From: Klebsormidium nitens
Taxonomy: Eukaryota > Streptophyta > Klebsormidiophyceae > Klebsormidiales > Klebsormidiaceae
DNA: 64,000 bases
Reading direction: 5' to 3'
Assembly (NCBI GenBank): GCA_000708835.1
Contig: DF237014.1
Span: 124,001 to 188,000, forward strand
Shown: positions 24,412 through 37,692 of the stretch, one piece after another
Layout: each line of letters opens with the position of its first letter
Position numbering within the stretch: position 1 is the first letter of the stretch
Notes under the pieces: generated by a model
The model's input: only the letters and a program-made list of their open reading frames with translations
Told to the model about the DNA's origin: nothing
Database searches by the model: none
Program-made: the position numbers and the translations under genes

Positions 24412-26283
24412 ATGTCTGTAACCATGGCTATGCAGGCTGTACCTTTTCCACATAGTTCAACACATTTTCCCTTTGGCGGACCGTCGTTTCAGATTCTTCC
24501 GGCCTCGCTGCCGGCCTCCTCCCAACATGCCCAACAACCAAATAGGGATGCCTCCAAGCAGACAGATGCTACAGGCCAGGGTCCGAGAGAGCAAGCACCT
24601 GTTCCTCAACCGCTGCCATGGAAGGGGAAGAGGCCCGGCAGCACAGCCATGGGCAGGCCACCCCTGGCAGCACCGCCGCAGCATGCGAAGAAGCAGAGCA
24701 ATTGGTCAGGGTGGAAGGCAAAGAGGAGGCGGCTAGATGCGTCTGGACAGCAGGGAGGGCCTTTCAAAGCAGCAGTGAGTGCAGCAGACTTTCAGCAGAG
24801 GGGCAGACCTGTCGCATCCGGCCCTACACCAGGTGCTCCACAGTATTACAGGCAATGGTCTGTTCGTTCTGACAGGGCGCCAGCACAGATGGCAGCTGTC
24901 CAACCAGGCCAGAGAGTGGCGAGTGATATTGACCCCCCGCGACTTGTAGACCTGGCCAAGAAGAACAAGCAGAGAGCCAGGCGGTACTACAAGAAGAGCA
25001 GCAGGAATCGAAACAAAGCCTCCCATGAAGGAATGCCGGATGCTCCCAGGAACACCAATTCATTCCTCATGCGGTCGCGGCTCAGAGGCCCCGTGACAGT
25101 AGACTCGCCTGTTGCTCCTGCAGTTTTGCAAGTCCCTCCTATGCCCTCTGAGGACTGGCCTCAAGAGAGGCCCAAGGAGGCCTGGGCTGCTGATGCTGAG
25201 GCTTTGGACGTCAACCCGTATGGGAGCATGAGTGGGGTCATCCGCATGAAGTTGACTGAGACCAGCGAGGCAACAGGCGTGGAGGATGAGGCGGTTGACA
25301 AGGAGGAAGGGGGGGACTCTGAGGACTCTGAGGAAGGGAGCAGTGGGAGCGAGGAGTCTGATGCGGAAGCAGACAGTGTGCAGAGGTTTGAGCAGAGGAT
25401 GGATCAAGGTCTCTCACGCTTTGAGTTGAACTACACAGGAACAGATGGCCAAACTGGAGAAGGAGCATGGGAAGCCGGTATGCTGCGACACCGGCTCTCT
25501 GAAGTTGAGGAGGACAACATGAAGCTGGAGGAGGACAACATGAATCTGCGAGAGGTATGGTGATGCTTTAAGCACTCTGGTAGGATTGTCACTGCAGGGT
25601 ACTAGCAAGGGAGTCTGTTCGGAGCTTAAGAGCTTAAGAAAGCTACCGTATGTCGGCCAGAAAATAGAGCTTGTTTGAATGCAATTGGAAAGGGCATTTT
25701 TCACCTTCGAATAACGGCACTAAAAAGAAAGGCTGCTGCCATTGTTGACAGTGTTGCTTGGCAGGGGAGTAAATGTGTGGTTCTTTGTCAATCATCTATC
25801 TATGCTAGACTGCGATCAAGTGCCACGTTTACCTGGCAACATTTAGACAACTTTCGCTTTTCTCTTTCGCAGAAACTGTTTCTGGCAGAGAACCTGATCA
25901 GGGAGCTGCAGAGGAGGTTGTCGCGGACAAGTGCAGGAGCAAGCGTAGTTCCTTCAGTGGACTCTCGAGGCAGCGGCGGTGCTTCCTATGCCATGGGGGC
26001 GCTGGCGTACCCTCAGGCCTCATCGTCTGCATCGGAGGAGGGGGCGTCATCCGGCGGCGACCTCCTGGGCATCCTATTCGGGGAGGGAGATGCTCAGATG
26101 TGCACACCTGCTGATGCTTTGTGTGCACCCGGCGACATTGATGAAGATGCTGACTCGCGGCAACCGCTGCCTGTGCAGAAGGCTCACCCCGAGATGCCTG
26201 CCTCAGTTGTTCATGCAAGTGTCAGCGGTGATACAGATCTCACCAGAAGTACAGGTACAGAGATAGGCATTATGCAGAAGTAG
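24412..26283 (+). CDS. HEXIM-like P-TEFb-regulator homologue (plant type)
   Basis: Two exons (24412-25554, 25873-26283) give 517 aa. Domain order mirrors HEXIM. After a disordered N-terminus comes a basic patch with paired tyrosines (AKKNKQRARRYYKK, about 181-194). Then follows APRNTNSFLMR (about 210-220), comparable to the PYNT-x2-FLM box of animal HEXIM. Next are an NPYGSMSG-VIRMK segment, a long Glu/Asp/Ser tract (about 285-325), RMDQGLSRFEL, and a predicted coiled coil (about 355-395: LRHRLSEVEEDNMKLE, then KLFLAENLIRELQRRL). Animal HEXIM binds 7SK RNA through the basic patch, inhibits CDK9/cyclin T through the PYNT-F region, and dimerises and binds cyclin T through the coiled coil. From memory, land-plant proteins annotated as PRLI-interacting factor A share the same blocks. 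The 7SK/P-TEFb function here is inferred. An Arg replaces the box tyrosine. The 3' end is a Ser/Gly/Glu-rich tail. Confidence 0.72.
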
Positions 26284-28317
26284 GATAATTGGAGCAAGTG
26301 GCAGACTGAAATTTGAGTTCCTGTCGAGCCTTGTCACAGATTGGGCGCGTCTCTGCTCTCTGGGCTGCAATTGCGGCCTGGACCTTGGGCAACCTCGGAC
26401 GCGCCTGGTAAGCCAGCAAGTGGACGCTGCTCACCTTTGCAACTGCTTGTTGAGCATTGTTGACAGCTTTGTTGTGAAGCATGTCGAGACCATGGTTTTT
26501 TTTTGCAGATCAGCTGCTGCTGTTCTTGTCTACCGTATCTTCTCTGCGTTTCTTGCATGTTAGCTCATCTCACAGTAGTGCCACGAGCTGATGCCACGCT
26601 TGCTCATGACAGAGTCCGGCTCTGTCGCTCCGAACCAGAGTGGGCCACTCGTTGTGGTAAGGTGCTTTCCCTGCGTCCTCTGTTATCAGCCGTTACCACT
26701 GCTGTTAGCCCAGCCGCAGAGTGTGTACAAAAGTAGGGCAAGCGGAAGTGTTACAGTAAGATTACGTGACTTGTAAATATGGTGGCCATGTGTATGGTGC
26801 AATTTTGACAGGAATTCCAGCTGGTGATCAGCTGGTGAGGTCTTACGGTCTCAGCAGCGTGTGCAGTCACTGGAGTGCTTGACTGGTACCAACGCGCGCG
26901 GCACAAAACTTGCACGCAACTCTACAAAGCTAAGTGCGCTGTGAGATTATGCACTTCTCAATCCTGTAGCTCCTGCTTGCATCATGATTGTCAGTGCTCT
27001 CAAGAGGAATTGAATATGTATGGCGTTTGCTTTAAAGCTCAAGGGCGCCCTGGAAGGGGTATATTGTACTGGTTATGAAGTTGACCAGACTTGGGGTCTG
27101 CTATCCCTGCACAAGGTGCTCACTCAAAAGTAAGAACAGTCCAGAATTTGCTGGTCTTTTGTCTGTAAGCAACTAAAGCAGGGGCTTGCGGCTGCTAAAT
27201 CCTATCCTATTAGGTCATCGACACCCTTTGCCAGTTTGGCTATCTCCTTTATGTATCCTCTTAGAAGGGCAGGGGAGTGCTATAGGCATGCCGGGCTTCC
27301 TTCCTTGTTGGCAGTTTGTGTCCAACACAGATTTGCAGCAAGGACCCAGGAGCAGCTGGTCGCAACCCCTCGAAGACAGCGAGCGTGAAGCAACAAGGCT
27401 GGCTGCAAATGCCCCCTTCCCCTCGAAATTGGTTGACAGATACCTTACTTCCAATTCTCCTCTTCTAAGAGGAGGTTGGGAACCACCTTAATATCAATGC
27501 TATAAGTATCATGTAAGAAAGTGTCCCCTTAAAGGCAACCACTTCGCATTGAAGTGGGAGGTCCTCTAGTAATTGGTGTGACTACGTTTGGACCACGCCA
27601 GAAGCTAGATGTTGCTACCAATAATAGTGTGTGGCATGGAGGGGTCATGGGAGTTGGTACCACCTACATGCTAAAAATAAATGGTCATCATTTCATGAAT
27701 TTGCATGGCGATTTCGGATATGTGAAACGAGTCCTTGCAATGTTGAATGGTCAATCCTTGACTCAATGTAGTGACTCGCGCTGACGAACATGTTGACGAG
27801 TGTTGCTTTTATTTATACACCTTTAGAGGCCTCGAAACACCCCCTTGGGACGTGGACAGGTCCAGTACTTCCACTTTGCGTGAGTGTGCGGGTACACAGT
27901 ATTATTTGTTACATTAATTATGCGCAGTTGTAAGGTTCATCGCGGCCACAATGTACTGCGGGTTTTCAGATAGACCATGCAGCAAGTACAATCCCGGCAT
28001 GGGGCATGGGGCCCGACCATGGGCTCATGAAACAATTTGCATGGGCCCATTGGGATCATGTGATGGTTCTTAGCGTATTAGGACACTCCACGACGGAACC
28101 CAATCTCCTCATTGCATGAAGATGCAAAGAAATGGATGGATGCTGTTATTTCGCAACGAGAATGCTTTGCAAATACAAAATACTCCATGATACCTTTTAC
28201 CAGGGCGGCTGCGATAAATTCACCCTGATGTTGTGCCAAAACTTAAGCCGGATCAGCGCACATACGCATAGTGGGTTGCGATGTGCTGTAGAAGTGAATC
28301 AAACACAAGGGAACGAA
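26284..28317. other. Intergenic, 2.0 kb, between convergent genes
   Basis: This region lies between the HEXIM-like gene and P5CR. Short open frames (26503-26736, 27186-27491, 27554-27784, all plus) show no family signature. A CATGGGGC-rich low-complexity patch lies at about 27998-28060. I see no RNA gene or transposon structure. Confidence 0.5.
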
Positions 28318-30885
28318 TCATTTCGATAGTTCTTTCGAGCGTTGAGCCGCTGCTAGGACTGCGTTTATCAACGTTGATCGTACCCCTCCTTTTTCGAGTT
28401 CGTGTAACCCTGCTATTGTTGTCCCTGTACACATAAACAAAACATCTGAGATCTTCACCACAGGAACCTCGTTTGACAATGAACTCGAGGTGAATAAACA
28501 TTGAGTGGAACGAATTTGAATTTGATTCACCTCCCTGACTTACCTCCTGGCGAAGCGACCGAGTCTTTCAACACCCCCGGATGCTTCCCCGTCTGCAAAA
28601 CCATCTCTGCTGCCCCCTTCACAGTCTGGGCTGCTAAGGACAGTGCAATGTCTCGTGGCAGTCCTGCCGCAACTCCCCCGTCTGCCAGGGCTTCGATGGC
28701 GATGAATATGTAGGCTGGTCCGCTTCCACTGCAAACAGTTATCCACCAACTACGCTTTGCCACTCAGGAAAACAAGTCGACATTCTTCTGCTCACATGGA
28801 ACGAAGTCGAGGAGATTTCATCAGCAACGTCCAAAATTAAGGAATAAGAGATCGTCACTGGAACGAGCACACTTGGTCGCAGTCGAAAACAAGTTGCGTG
28901 ACTGCTAGAAGGGAGACAGAGCCAACCGAAGAGTAGATTCGAAGATTTGGCCTTGCAATACTGCCTACGAAAGACTCAGTTGTCATTCAGTCTGCACGTT
29001 AGCAGGGGTTGGCTTTCACCTGAGGCCTGTGACTGCATCTAGCAGGTTCTCGGGCACAACGTGCACAAGCCCCACGGCACTGAACAGCTTCTGCACCAGT
29101 TCTCCGTCAGCCTCAGTTGCGTGCTTCCCCAGGGACAGAGCTGCGAGGCCCGCTGGTCAGGTTAGATCGCTCACTTGGCACGAACTTCTAAAGCCATGTA
29201 CGAATTCAGCATTGAGAAACAGCTTTGTTTTTGACACGATTGACCACACAACCAGAGTTGTTCTCCTTCACCGATGCCACCTTTCAAAAGGGTTTCTTGG
29301 GGAAAAAGACGGAGAGACTAAGTTCCTTATATGACGGGATTCCAAGGTCACAACTTTGGACAAACTCACCTGCAGCGGTCTCCCCAACGAGGCACGGGGT
29401 ATTTGGCATCACTCGTACAATCCTTGCTCCTTTCCCAGCGGCCGCCTGCAGAGCGGGTGCATGGAGTTTGCAAACTGCATCCCACACATACCATCCGAGA
29501 ACCAGCACTAGCCAACCCATGGAAGCAATCCTGACAATCATAGAAGGAGCACATTTTCCAAATCCTGAACCGAGATTCAGAAATTAGACGCTAATGGTGT
29601 GCGTCTGACAAGCCCATGGTGATCTGGGCTGATTGCGTAAGATACAGAAGGCTGCAAACATCTGCCAGGAAGACAATTGATGGTTGGTAAGTGGTGGTTC
29701 TCACCTGCAGTTGTTCCAGTGTGACGCCCGCGGCGATAGACACAATCAAGTGCCTCTCCGTCAACGTGGTCTGCAGCTCTTCAAGGACCTTCTTAACTGA
29801 GAAACAGCAGAGACTTGGGCAACTTGTGAGGTCTAATCAAGCATGAAAAGGTCAAACAGGTAGTGTGAGGTTTGATTAGATGCAGATGTGCGGGGAGCTT
29901 TTGATCCAGCCGACTTTGCATCACAAGATTTTGGTGTCAAAACACTAGGCTTACCGACATAGGGCTTGACCGCCAAAAAGATCACGTCACTCTTCTCCGC
30001 CACCTGCACAGTGGAATGTCGTCGCTCAGGTTCATCTACAGCAAAAGCCAAGACCCACTTTGTTGCCTGCCTTCTTACTGCCATCTAAGCAGACAAGCAA
30101 TCTGAGCGCACCCCCAAAACCGTAGCTCCAAATCGCAAACAACACCCATTGTGATTGAAACACCAATTATGATTATGGGGGGGGCTTAGCCATGCAATAC
30201 GCTTTCTAAGGCTGACCAGCCATACCACCCTTCTTTAGACCATGGCGAAAGACTGTGCCCCTGTTACATTGGAGCTGGTATCATTGTTTGCAGCCCAATG
30301 GAGGCCATGAAAAGACTGAACACATGCGTGACGGCCGTATGAGCAGTAGATGCTGACCTCCACATTGCTCTGCAGAGCGGTCACACCAAAACTGCTAAAC
30401 ACCTCTCTCCTTGCCTCCGATGGGTCGGTGGCAAATTGCTGGCTAGCCGGCACGACACCAGCTTTGCTGAACCCGCGCGCCATGGCTTCGGCCATCTGGC
30501 CAGCTCCAATGAAGCCAACATTGACGTCTAAGCTTGATTCTGCCATTGTCTCCTCTTCGGAATTCGCTTCTGGACTTGCCTTTGCAATCAGATTGTTGAT
30601 GATCTTTGATGAGATGGACAGCTTCCTGACACTGGTCCGCTTTGCAGCCAGAGGTGCGAATTGCCCCTGCCAAAGCCCGGAACGAAATGCAAGAAACGAA
30701 TAGGAGCTGTTCTTTGAACACTCTGCAGACAAAATGGTGGTGTTCGCCTTAAAAGAATCTGCAATCTGCAGGGCACCACCGTTGATAAGGGTGTGGCGAG
30801 AATGCGGGCCAAGAGTCGCAGGGGAGACAATGGCAATTCCTTGGAAAAGAGTGGACACTTTCCTGCAAGCTTGAGCGAAGGACAT
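28318..30885 (-). CDS. P5CR: Pyrroline-5-carboxylate reductase, with transit-peptide-like extension
   Basis: P5CR reduces pyrroline-5-carboxylate to L-proline with NAD(P)H, the last step of proline synthesis. Exons: 30885-30358, 30003-29955, 29796-29705, 29445-29370, 29152-29020, 28728-28544, 28424-28318; 389 aa in frame. The Rossmann motif is [72 protein letters not shown] and [18 protein letters not shown] follow in family order. The catalytic core starts near [16 protein letters not shown] (ATG at 30546). Ahead of it lie 113 residues rich in Ser, Ala, Thr, Lys and Arg with few acids ([18 protein letters not shown]), typical of organelle import. In-frame ATGs at 30975, 30885 and 30546 allow long and short forms. 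I chose 30885 because the residues before it are Arg/Pro/Cys-rich and unlike a signal; this is uncertain. Confidence 0.93.
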
Positions 30886-30975
30886 CGTCAAACTGTCGCA
30901 TTGCCCCTGTGAGAAATGCAGCTGATGACGGCGACAGGGCGAGCTTGCGCGAGCTGGGCCCGGCCGTGTTCCCAT

Positions 30976-31821
30976 GTTCCGGCGGATACCGCTTTCCGTC
31001 GGAGCAGGCTGTCTGGAATCTGGATGGCAGATAGCCCCGGAAAGAATTCAGAGCCCTCACAGCCGCAGACCGTATGCGGCCTGCTGCATGGCCCTCCACC
31101 AAGTGCGGGCCCACTGTGAAGCTGATCCGGCACTTCCAAAGCCTAAGGGCACCGCGGATGCGAGATCAGCAAACTTGAAACACGGAGCAAGTACAGATGC
31201 CGCATGTGGACGGAGGTCGACTCTTTTTGGTCACCAAGGGCACGTACAAAGCGGCCGCGAGAGGCACATTTGTACTTATGGACTTGCATTGGATGACCAA
31301 GAGCCGCCGGTCAAAATACGTCCTCAAGGAATCCAGTTAGCTCAGCTTCAAACTTGGTGTCTTGATGCGTATTTCTTCCGCTTCTTTTGACCCATAGGGA
31401 TATCCTGACTGATAGAACCCGAGTCATTGGCTTCGTAATCTTGCATTCCATGACGGTCTACAAACAGCAATAGAAATGATCATGGCGCACAACATGAGTG
31501 CATAATATCAAGAAGCACCACAAAAACCTCCGCACAATAAAGTTGGTTCGGCTTTGAATACAGTGTAAGACTCTAGGGTCTCAGGTACGGGAGCCCTAGC
31601 ACCTGCCAAACTTGGCATCATTGCACTAGCCAGATGAAATACTTTTACAACTCGCTTGCGGTCTTCAATGTTGGCACTCGATCTGTATTGCAACCTTTTA
31701 TTGCTAAGCAGCGAATGTCGAATTGATGCCACAATGGCGTGGCTACCTTTGGAAACGCTGTACCTGGATACCTTCTATCAGTGTCTATATGAAAAAGGGC
31801 GCATAGCCGCCTATACTATTT
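30976..31821. other. Intergenic, about 0.85 kb, tandem genes on minus strand
   Basis: This stretch lies between the 5' end of P5CR and the 3' end of TypA. It should hold the P5CR promoter and the TypA polyadenylation region. Open frames here are short and on the opposite strand. No element is recognised. Confidence 0.45.
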
Positions 31822-34800
31822 CTAATTCTTCCGCTTTGTGTTCATCCTCTCATTCTTGCACATGCGTACACTCTTGGGGGTGACCTCTACAAGTTCGTCT
31901 TCCTGGATGTACTCCACACAGTCGTCGAGGGACATGTCGATGGGGGCGTCCAACGGAACTGCAGAAAACACAAGTCATCGAGAGTCAGTTGCTAGCTCAA
32001 CAATTCCCGACACGCTCCCACATCAACCTCCCAGGAATCGAAAACTGCCGACTTCCACAAGCAGGATACTCATGCCGACTTCCACAAGCAGGATACTCAA
32101 CCCCACTGAATATTGTCCTACGTGCCCCCTTTGTTGATTCCAAGAAGCAAAGCGTCGCTCACCTTTGACGTCAGCGTTGGAGCGCACGTTGGTTGCGGCC
32201 TTCTTCTTGCAGACGTTGAGCTGGAGGTCCCCCGGCCTTTGGTGGATGCCCACAATCTGGTTCCGGTACACATCGAGGCCCGGCTTCACGAACAGCTTGC
32301 CGCGCTCCTGGCAACTCACCAGCGCATACGATGTTACTCCGCCCGTCTCGAAAGCCACCTGCGCAAGCATACAACACGTCAGGACAGCTAATCGACTCTA
32401 AATCATCAGGGTCGGAACAATGATAAGGGATTGACTGATACAGAAACGAGGATCCTTCTTCTCCAGACTCCCTTACTCCAGGAGACCCGCTTTCAACTCG
32501 GCGTTTGGATACGTAGCCGCCAATCAAGAGACGCTTCACAAAGACCATGTACGACACTGAGGATCGCAGCAACTACAGCTTTGAAAAAGTGCAAACGCTT
32601 CAAATACGACGTTTCACGCCTGCAGAAAAACACATGCTTTGTGAACGCCACTTGACCCCGCGGTTGACCCGCAGCTTACCAGCGAGCCGTTGTCCCTGGT
32701 GGCCAGGTCCCCCGCGAGGTCGCCGTACTCCATAAAGATGGTGTTGATGACGGCCGTGCCGCGCGTGGCCGTCAGCAGCGCATTCCGGATGCCGAGCAGG
32801 CCGCGCGTCGGGATGCGGTACTTGACCACGGTCATGCTCTCCATCCTGGAATACCGACAATCGAGTCAGGATCTGCCGAGCAGGCCCGCTTGCATCGATC
32901 ATATCCAGACCTGCCTTGCATGAACTCAAGGTAGCAAAGAGGAGTGATACCCTCACGCCCCAAGAGGCAGGAAAGAGCATGCCGGTGCAACACTCGGGGT
33001 GCTTGCTCCACAGGAGGAACACAACCAGAACGTGGTGCGCGTGTAGCAGACGTGCTCGAAGCACTTTCAACGGTCACGTTGAAAGCTTTTCTTATTCTCG
33101 CCGTCTTGCTTACCCTGTGCTGAGGTCCATCATAACCCCTTTCCTCTTGCCCAAAAGGTCCACGACGGACCCCACGTACTCCTCCGGCACCTCCACTGTG
33201 CACTCCTGCATAAGAAAGGGGGGGCGTCAGAAACGGGAGCGAAAGGAGAAACCAGTATGAGGCTCCCTCCGCCAACCTTCGGTTCCAGCCAACTAGTACG
33301 GCTGGCTACTCACCGCCAGTCCTTGCTTGCCAAGCGCATTTTAGAGATAACAAGTTGGAGGTGCAAAATTACCCGACACGTCTCCAGCGATTGTTCAGTA
33401 CCTGGACCGAAGCCTCGCACCTCTTGCAGAGAGAGGCGCTGAAGAGGCATGTGACCGAGACATTGCGCAGCGGCAGCCGCAGCCTACCTCATAAGGTTCC
33501 CGTTTCTGGCCGTCAACCTCCTTGAAAATGACCTTGGGGGGCCCAATCATGAACTCGTAGCCTTCTCTCCGCCTGCAACCAGCCGCAGATTGAGTCCACT
33601 TAGTTCCTTCTCGAAAGGCCCGGCTCCGACCAGCTCCTGATGGTCATGCAAAACCTAGCACTGAATGCAAAAAGGAGAGTCACAGGTAGCTGGCCTTCCG
33701 CAGCAAAGCTCGTCATCTTGATCTCGAGCGCCCTTGGTTGAACCTTTCGAATCCTAGCTTCTCAAGAGCACAACAAACAGTTGGTTTGACCAGACTTCAT
33801 TCACCAGCCTTCTTTGAGCCCTCACATGTTTTCGATCAAGATGGTGATGTGCAGCGTTCCCCGCCCGCTGACGATGAACGAGTCTGCCGTCTCCCCATCC
33901 TCTACGGTCATGGCCAGATTCCTTTCGATCTCACGATACAGCCGGTCACGCAGGTTGCGGCTCGTCACGAACTTGCCCTGCACATTGAAACAGGTACGGC
34001 GTCAAAAAGCGACCTCAAGGCCAGTACCGCTTGTTGAACACAGAATTTGCACAGTTAGGCCTTGTTGTCTGCTCTCAAACGGTTCTCCAATCCCATCTAT
34101 CTGATTCTGACTCTAATTTCGGGAAGAAAAAAAAAGGCAATTGAAACCCTCAAGGAGCCGTATGACTGGACCCCTCGAGGAGCCGAATGACAGGACCAGT
34201 TCTCAAGGCGGCTACGCTTTTCAAAAAGCCACTGCCGGACCACTTTGCCCAAATGGTCCCAGGAGCGGTCTGCGACCAAAACCCCTGCTCTTTGTACAAA
34301 AACCAGTCGTCGGCAGTCACTTGGTGATGAAAAGCAAGAGTTAGGGTCTTGATTTTCAGCTGACCTCCTGACCAGCGAAGGGGCTGGTGTTGATGTTGAA
34401 GGACATGCGCACGGTCGGCTCCTCCACAGTGATGGTGGGCAATGCCACCCCGTTCGCCCGGTCTGCAATCGTCTGCCCAATCATGACGTCACCCAGCCCC
34501 GTGATGGCGCAGATGTCGCCCGCTTCGACCAGGTCCTTCGACACCTTCCCAAAGTTTTCGTACACAAACACCTCCGAGATGGCCGCAATCCGGCACACGT
34601 CGTCAGGCGTGCAAATCTGCATGTGGTGGACATATGATTGAGGAATAATAGGAGTTTGACACAGCCCGATCGAAAAAAGGCATCCCGCTGCCCCGACACA
34701 AAGCTGGCAAGGGTCAAAGATCAAGCTGGGGGACAAGCCTACGCCTCCGAGTTGCCACATGTTTCCTTGTCGAGGTTGCTCAACGAGCAGATTTCTGCCT

Positions 34801-37692
34801 GCTTATACAAAATGCCCATGATCTGCAGCGTACTCAAAGGAAAATCATGCAGAAAAGTGGCAAGGAAACGGAATGAGGAATGGCTGGCTCTCTATCAGTG
34901 GACGGGTACAACAGCCCTGTACTGCGACCCTGAACATGCCCCATAAGCACTTCGCCGACAATATTCGTATCCTGAGGAGCTTCAGGTAACACCCTGGCTG
35001 CAGGGCATCAGGCAGGCGCACCTTGACCATGTCACCCTTCCTGACGCTCCCCGCTGCCACTCGCCCAATGCAAATCCGGCCCTTGTGCTCGTCATAGTCA
35101 AGGTTGGTGACCTGCACAAACTGACACCGAGTAAGGATCTTGGAGACATGATGGCAGGCGACCAAAATGAGCAAACCAGAGGTCCGCTCTCAATCACTCT
35201 CATGAGTTTTCTTGACAATCTCTGTACTTGGAACTGCGCTCCAAGCACAAAGCTGCTTATGACTGTTTGCGGGTTTGACCAACGCTGAGAGGCGCCTAGT
35301 CCAGTTCTGACAGCCAAGCGCTGGTGCCAGGTTGCCGGTGCGCTCACCAGCATCTGGAGGGGTGCATTGTGGTTGACCTTGGGGGGGTCCACGCAGCGCA
35401 GGATGGTCTCAAACAGGGGCTCCAGGTTGTCCGCCATGTCGCTGGGGTCCAGGCCCGCAATGCCCTGGAACCCACTGGCGTACACCACTGGGAAATCGCA
35501 CTGTAAGCAGATCATGGACAACATCAAAAGCTGCCCATGCTGACCGCTGACCTGGAAGGGCATATCCAGACTGGGGTCTACTTGGCCAAATATTATGCCC
35601 CATCATGCGACCGAGCGATGCACATTGATGCTTGATGAGACAGTTGTTGAGCCTTGGCTTAAAGCCTTACTTTTCGGTGGACTTGAAGCTTGACTGGACA
35701 AGGGGCCACAATGAGCGTAGGCCCCCTTATGGAACCCTAAAACCTCAAGATCCTGATTGAGCCCTCACCTGCTCGTCTGTTGCCTTGAGGTCACAGAAGA
35801 GCTCGAATGTGGTGTCCACCACGTAGGCAGGCCGTGCGGACGTCCTGTCAATCTTATTGACCACCACCACCACACGCTTACCCAGCTCCAGCGCCTTCTT
35901 CAGCACAAACCGGGTCTGGGGCATGGGGCCCTCCACAGAATCAACCTATAATCAGAAGCAGTAGAGTTCAGCGACTGCTGGGCGCCAGGAGCATTATTTA
36001 TGGAGGGGTTTATTTCTGCTAACATTTCTGGACCTGCACTTAAGCTGCATTAGACTCGACTGTGTCTGCCTTGGGAACTTCTTGTGGTCGAGTGCGTATA
36101 GCTGTACAATGGCTGCCGCATCTGTTCCCGTCTCAGGGTGGAGAATTGAAAGGCAGACCATCAGGACAACACCGATGATGCCTGCACCACTTAGCTATCG
36201 AAGGGGTTTTGGTTGCACGTAACAGGAGAACCAAACGAGCCCTTCATGAAGAGGGTAACCCTATAAAGCCAGGGATTCAAACTTTTTTGTGCCAAGAGGG
36301 CTTGTCAAATGCAATGCCACTCCTAACAACAGTTCCACTTGATGCCCCTGCTAGAAGCATCCACGAAAGCCTCAATCAATCAATAGCCACTCGATACATA
36401 CATGTGCAACTCTTTGCGAAACTAATGAGAGCCAACGACTTTCTTACCAGGAGGAGCACCCCGTCAACCATGTTGAGCACGCGCTCGACCTCCCCGCCGA
36501 AGTCTGCGTGACCGGGTGTGTCGATGATATTGATCTTGGTGTCCTTGTAAGTGATGGCGGTATTCTTGCTCAGAATAGTAATCCCCCGCTCACGTTCCAG
36601 GTCGTTGCTGTCCATGATGCGCTCCTGCACCACCTGGTTGGTGCGGAACACCTTGGCCTGCCGCAGCATGCTGTCCACTAGCGTCGTCTTGCCGTGGTCG
36701 ACGTGCGCGATAATTGCAATGTTGCGGATGTCGTCCCGGAACTTCTCCTTGGCCGACGCTGCTGCAAAAGACAGCCTCGCACAGGTCAGCACGCGCAGCT
36801 TGGGCAGGGCAGAAGCAGGGGGTCTGCGCTCCTCAGTAAAGGGATAAGTGTTGTATTTGAAAAGCGGGGTTGCTGGAGGGAGATGCTGTATGGGGGCTCA
36901 GAGGAAAGGCACTGCCAAGCTCAGAAAGCACAAAGCAATGCTGCCGAGGCTGAGCGGACGAGGCAGGTATAAGGATCTAGGAGCGTAACTCATGATGTGA
37001 GGCTGGCCGGCATTGAGAGTGCTAGTGATCGCCAAGTGGCACTGACTATACAGGCTCACTCAGCAACCCAAGTAGAGTGGCAGAAAGGGTCTCATAGCAG
37101 AAGAGCTGTCAGACTGAAGCTGCTATCCACAAGGCTTATGAGGTTGCAAACACCATTACCTGATACCTACAAACTAAGAAAACCCTAAGAACATTACAGA
37201 CTTTCTTGGACAGCTTGTCTCCCGACCGTCGCTCCTAGCTCACGGAATCAATAAACTCAAGAAGCAGACGAAGAGAAAGCACGGAGCTCTTCTTCTATAG
37301 ATCTCTGAACAGTGGAGCCCCACAAGATCTGTGAGCAGCCATACAAGCGAAAGCCACAGAGGCAATGTTGACAGTCAGCGTCGCGCACCATCTTTCTCAA
37401 GATCCGCTGGGGGTGCAGCCAATGTTGCACGAGCAACTCCGGCCGCCCTTGTGGCACGCACAAACTGCCTCTCTGACCTCGCACCACTGTCCAGGGCCTG
37501 TCCCATGAAGCCGCCCCTTAGCTCTGCTTTTTCCATCCTGGGGGCTGCACCACTTTGCCCCTCCCTCCATGACAGGCCAGCACTAGCGGGGCACACAGCA
37601 GTCTGCCGTGCCAAAGAGGCTGCCGACGATGCCCCTGCCAACGCTTGTCCAGCAGAAGCCCTCGCTGCGAGGGATGCGGTACTGGCAGCCAT
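31822..37692 (-). CDS. TypA: Chloroplast translational GTPase TypA/BipA
   Basis: TypA/BipA is a ribosome-binding GTPase related to EF-G; in plants the plastid form supports plastid ribosome function and stress growth. Twelve exons join to 705 aa: 37692-37389, 36761-36448, 35945-35769, 35500-35348, 35111-35022, 34616-34365, 33977-33826, 33572-33488, 33205-33114, 32845-32680, 32358-32163, 31958-31822. GTPase motifs: G1 AHVDHGKTT, switch region RERGITI, G3 [15 protein letters not shown]4 NKIDR. Downstream blocks: [118 protein letters not shown] and [15 protein letters not shown]. The first 100 or so residues ([20 protein letters not shown]...) are Ala/Ser/Arg-rich and look like a plastid transit peptide. 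The gene is intact and of ordinary length. Confidence 0.96.
32046..32099. repeat. 27-bp tandem duplication in a TypA intron
   Basis: The unit, beginning tgccgacttccacaagcagg, is present twice back to back in the last intron (31959-32162). No function is evident. Confidence 0.88.

Noticed and set aside
27554-27784. 76-codon plus-strand frame (MGGPLVIGVTTFGPRQ) between the HEXIM-like gene and P5CR
   Set aside because: No matching family, no flanking exons; short enough to arise by chance.
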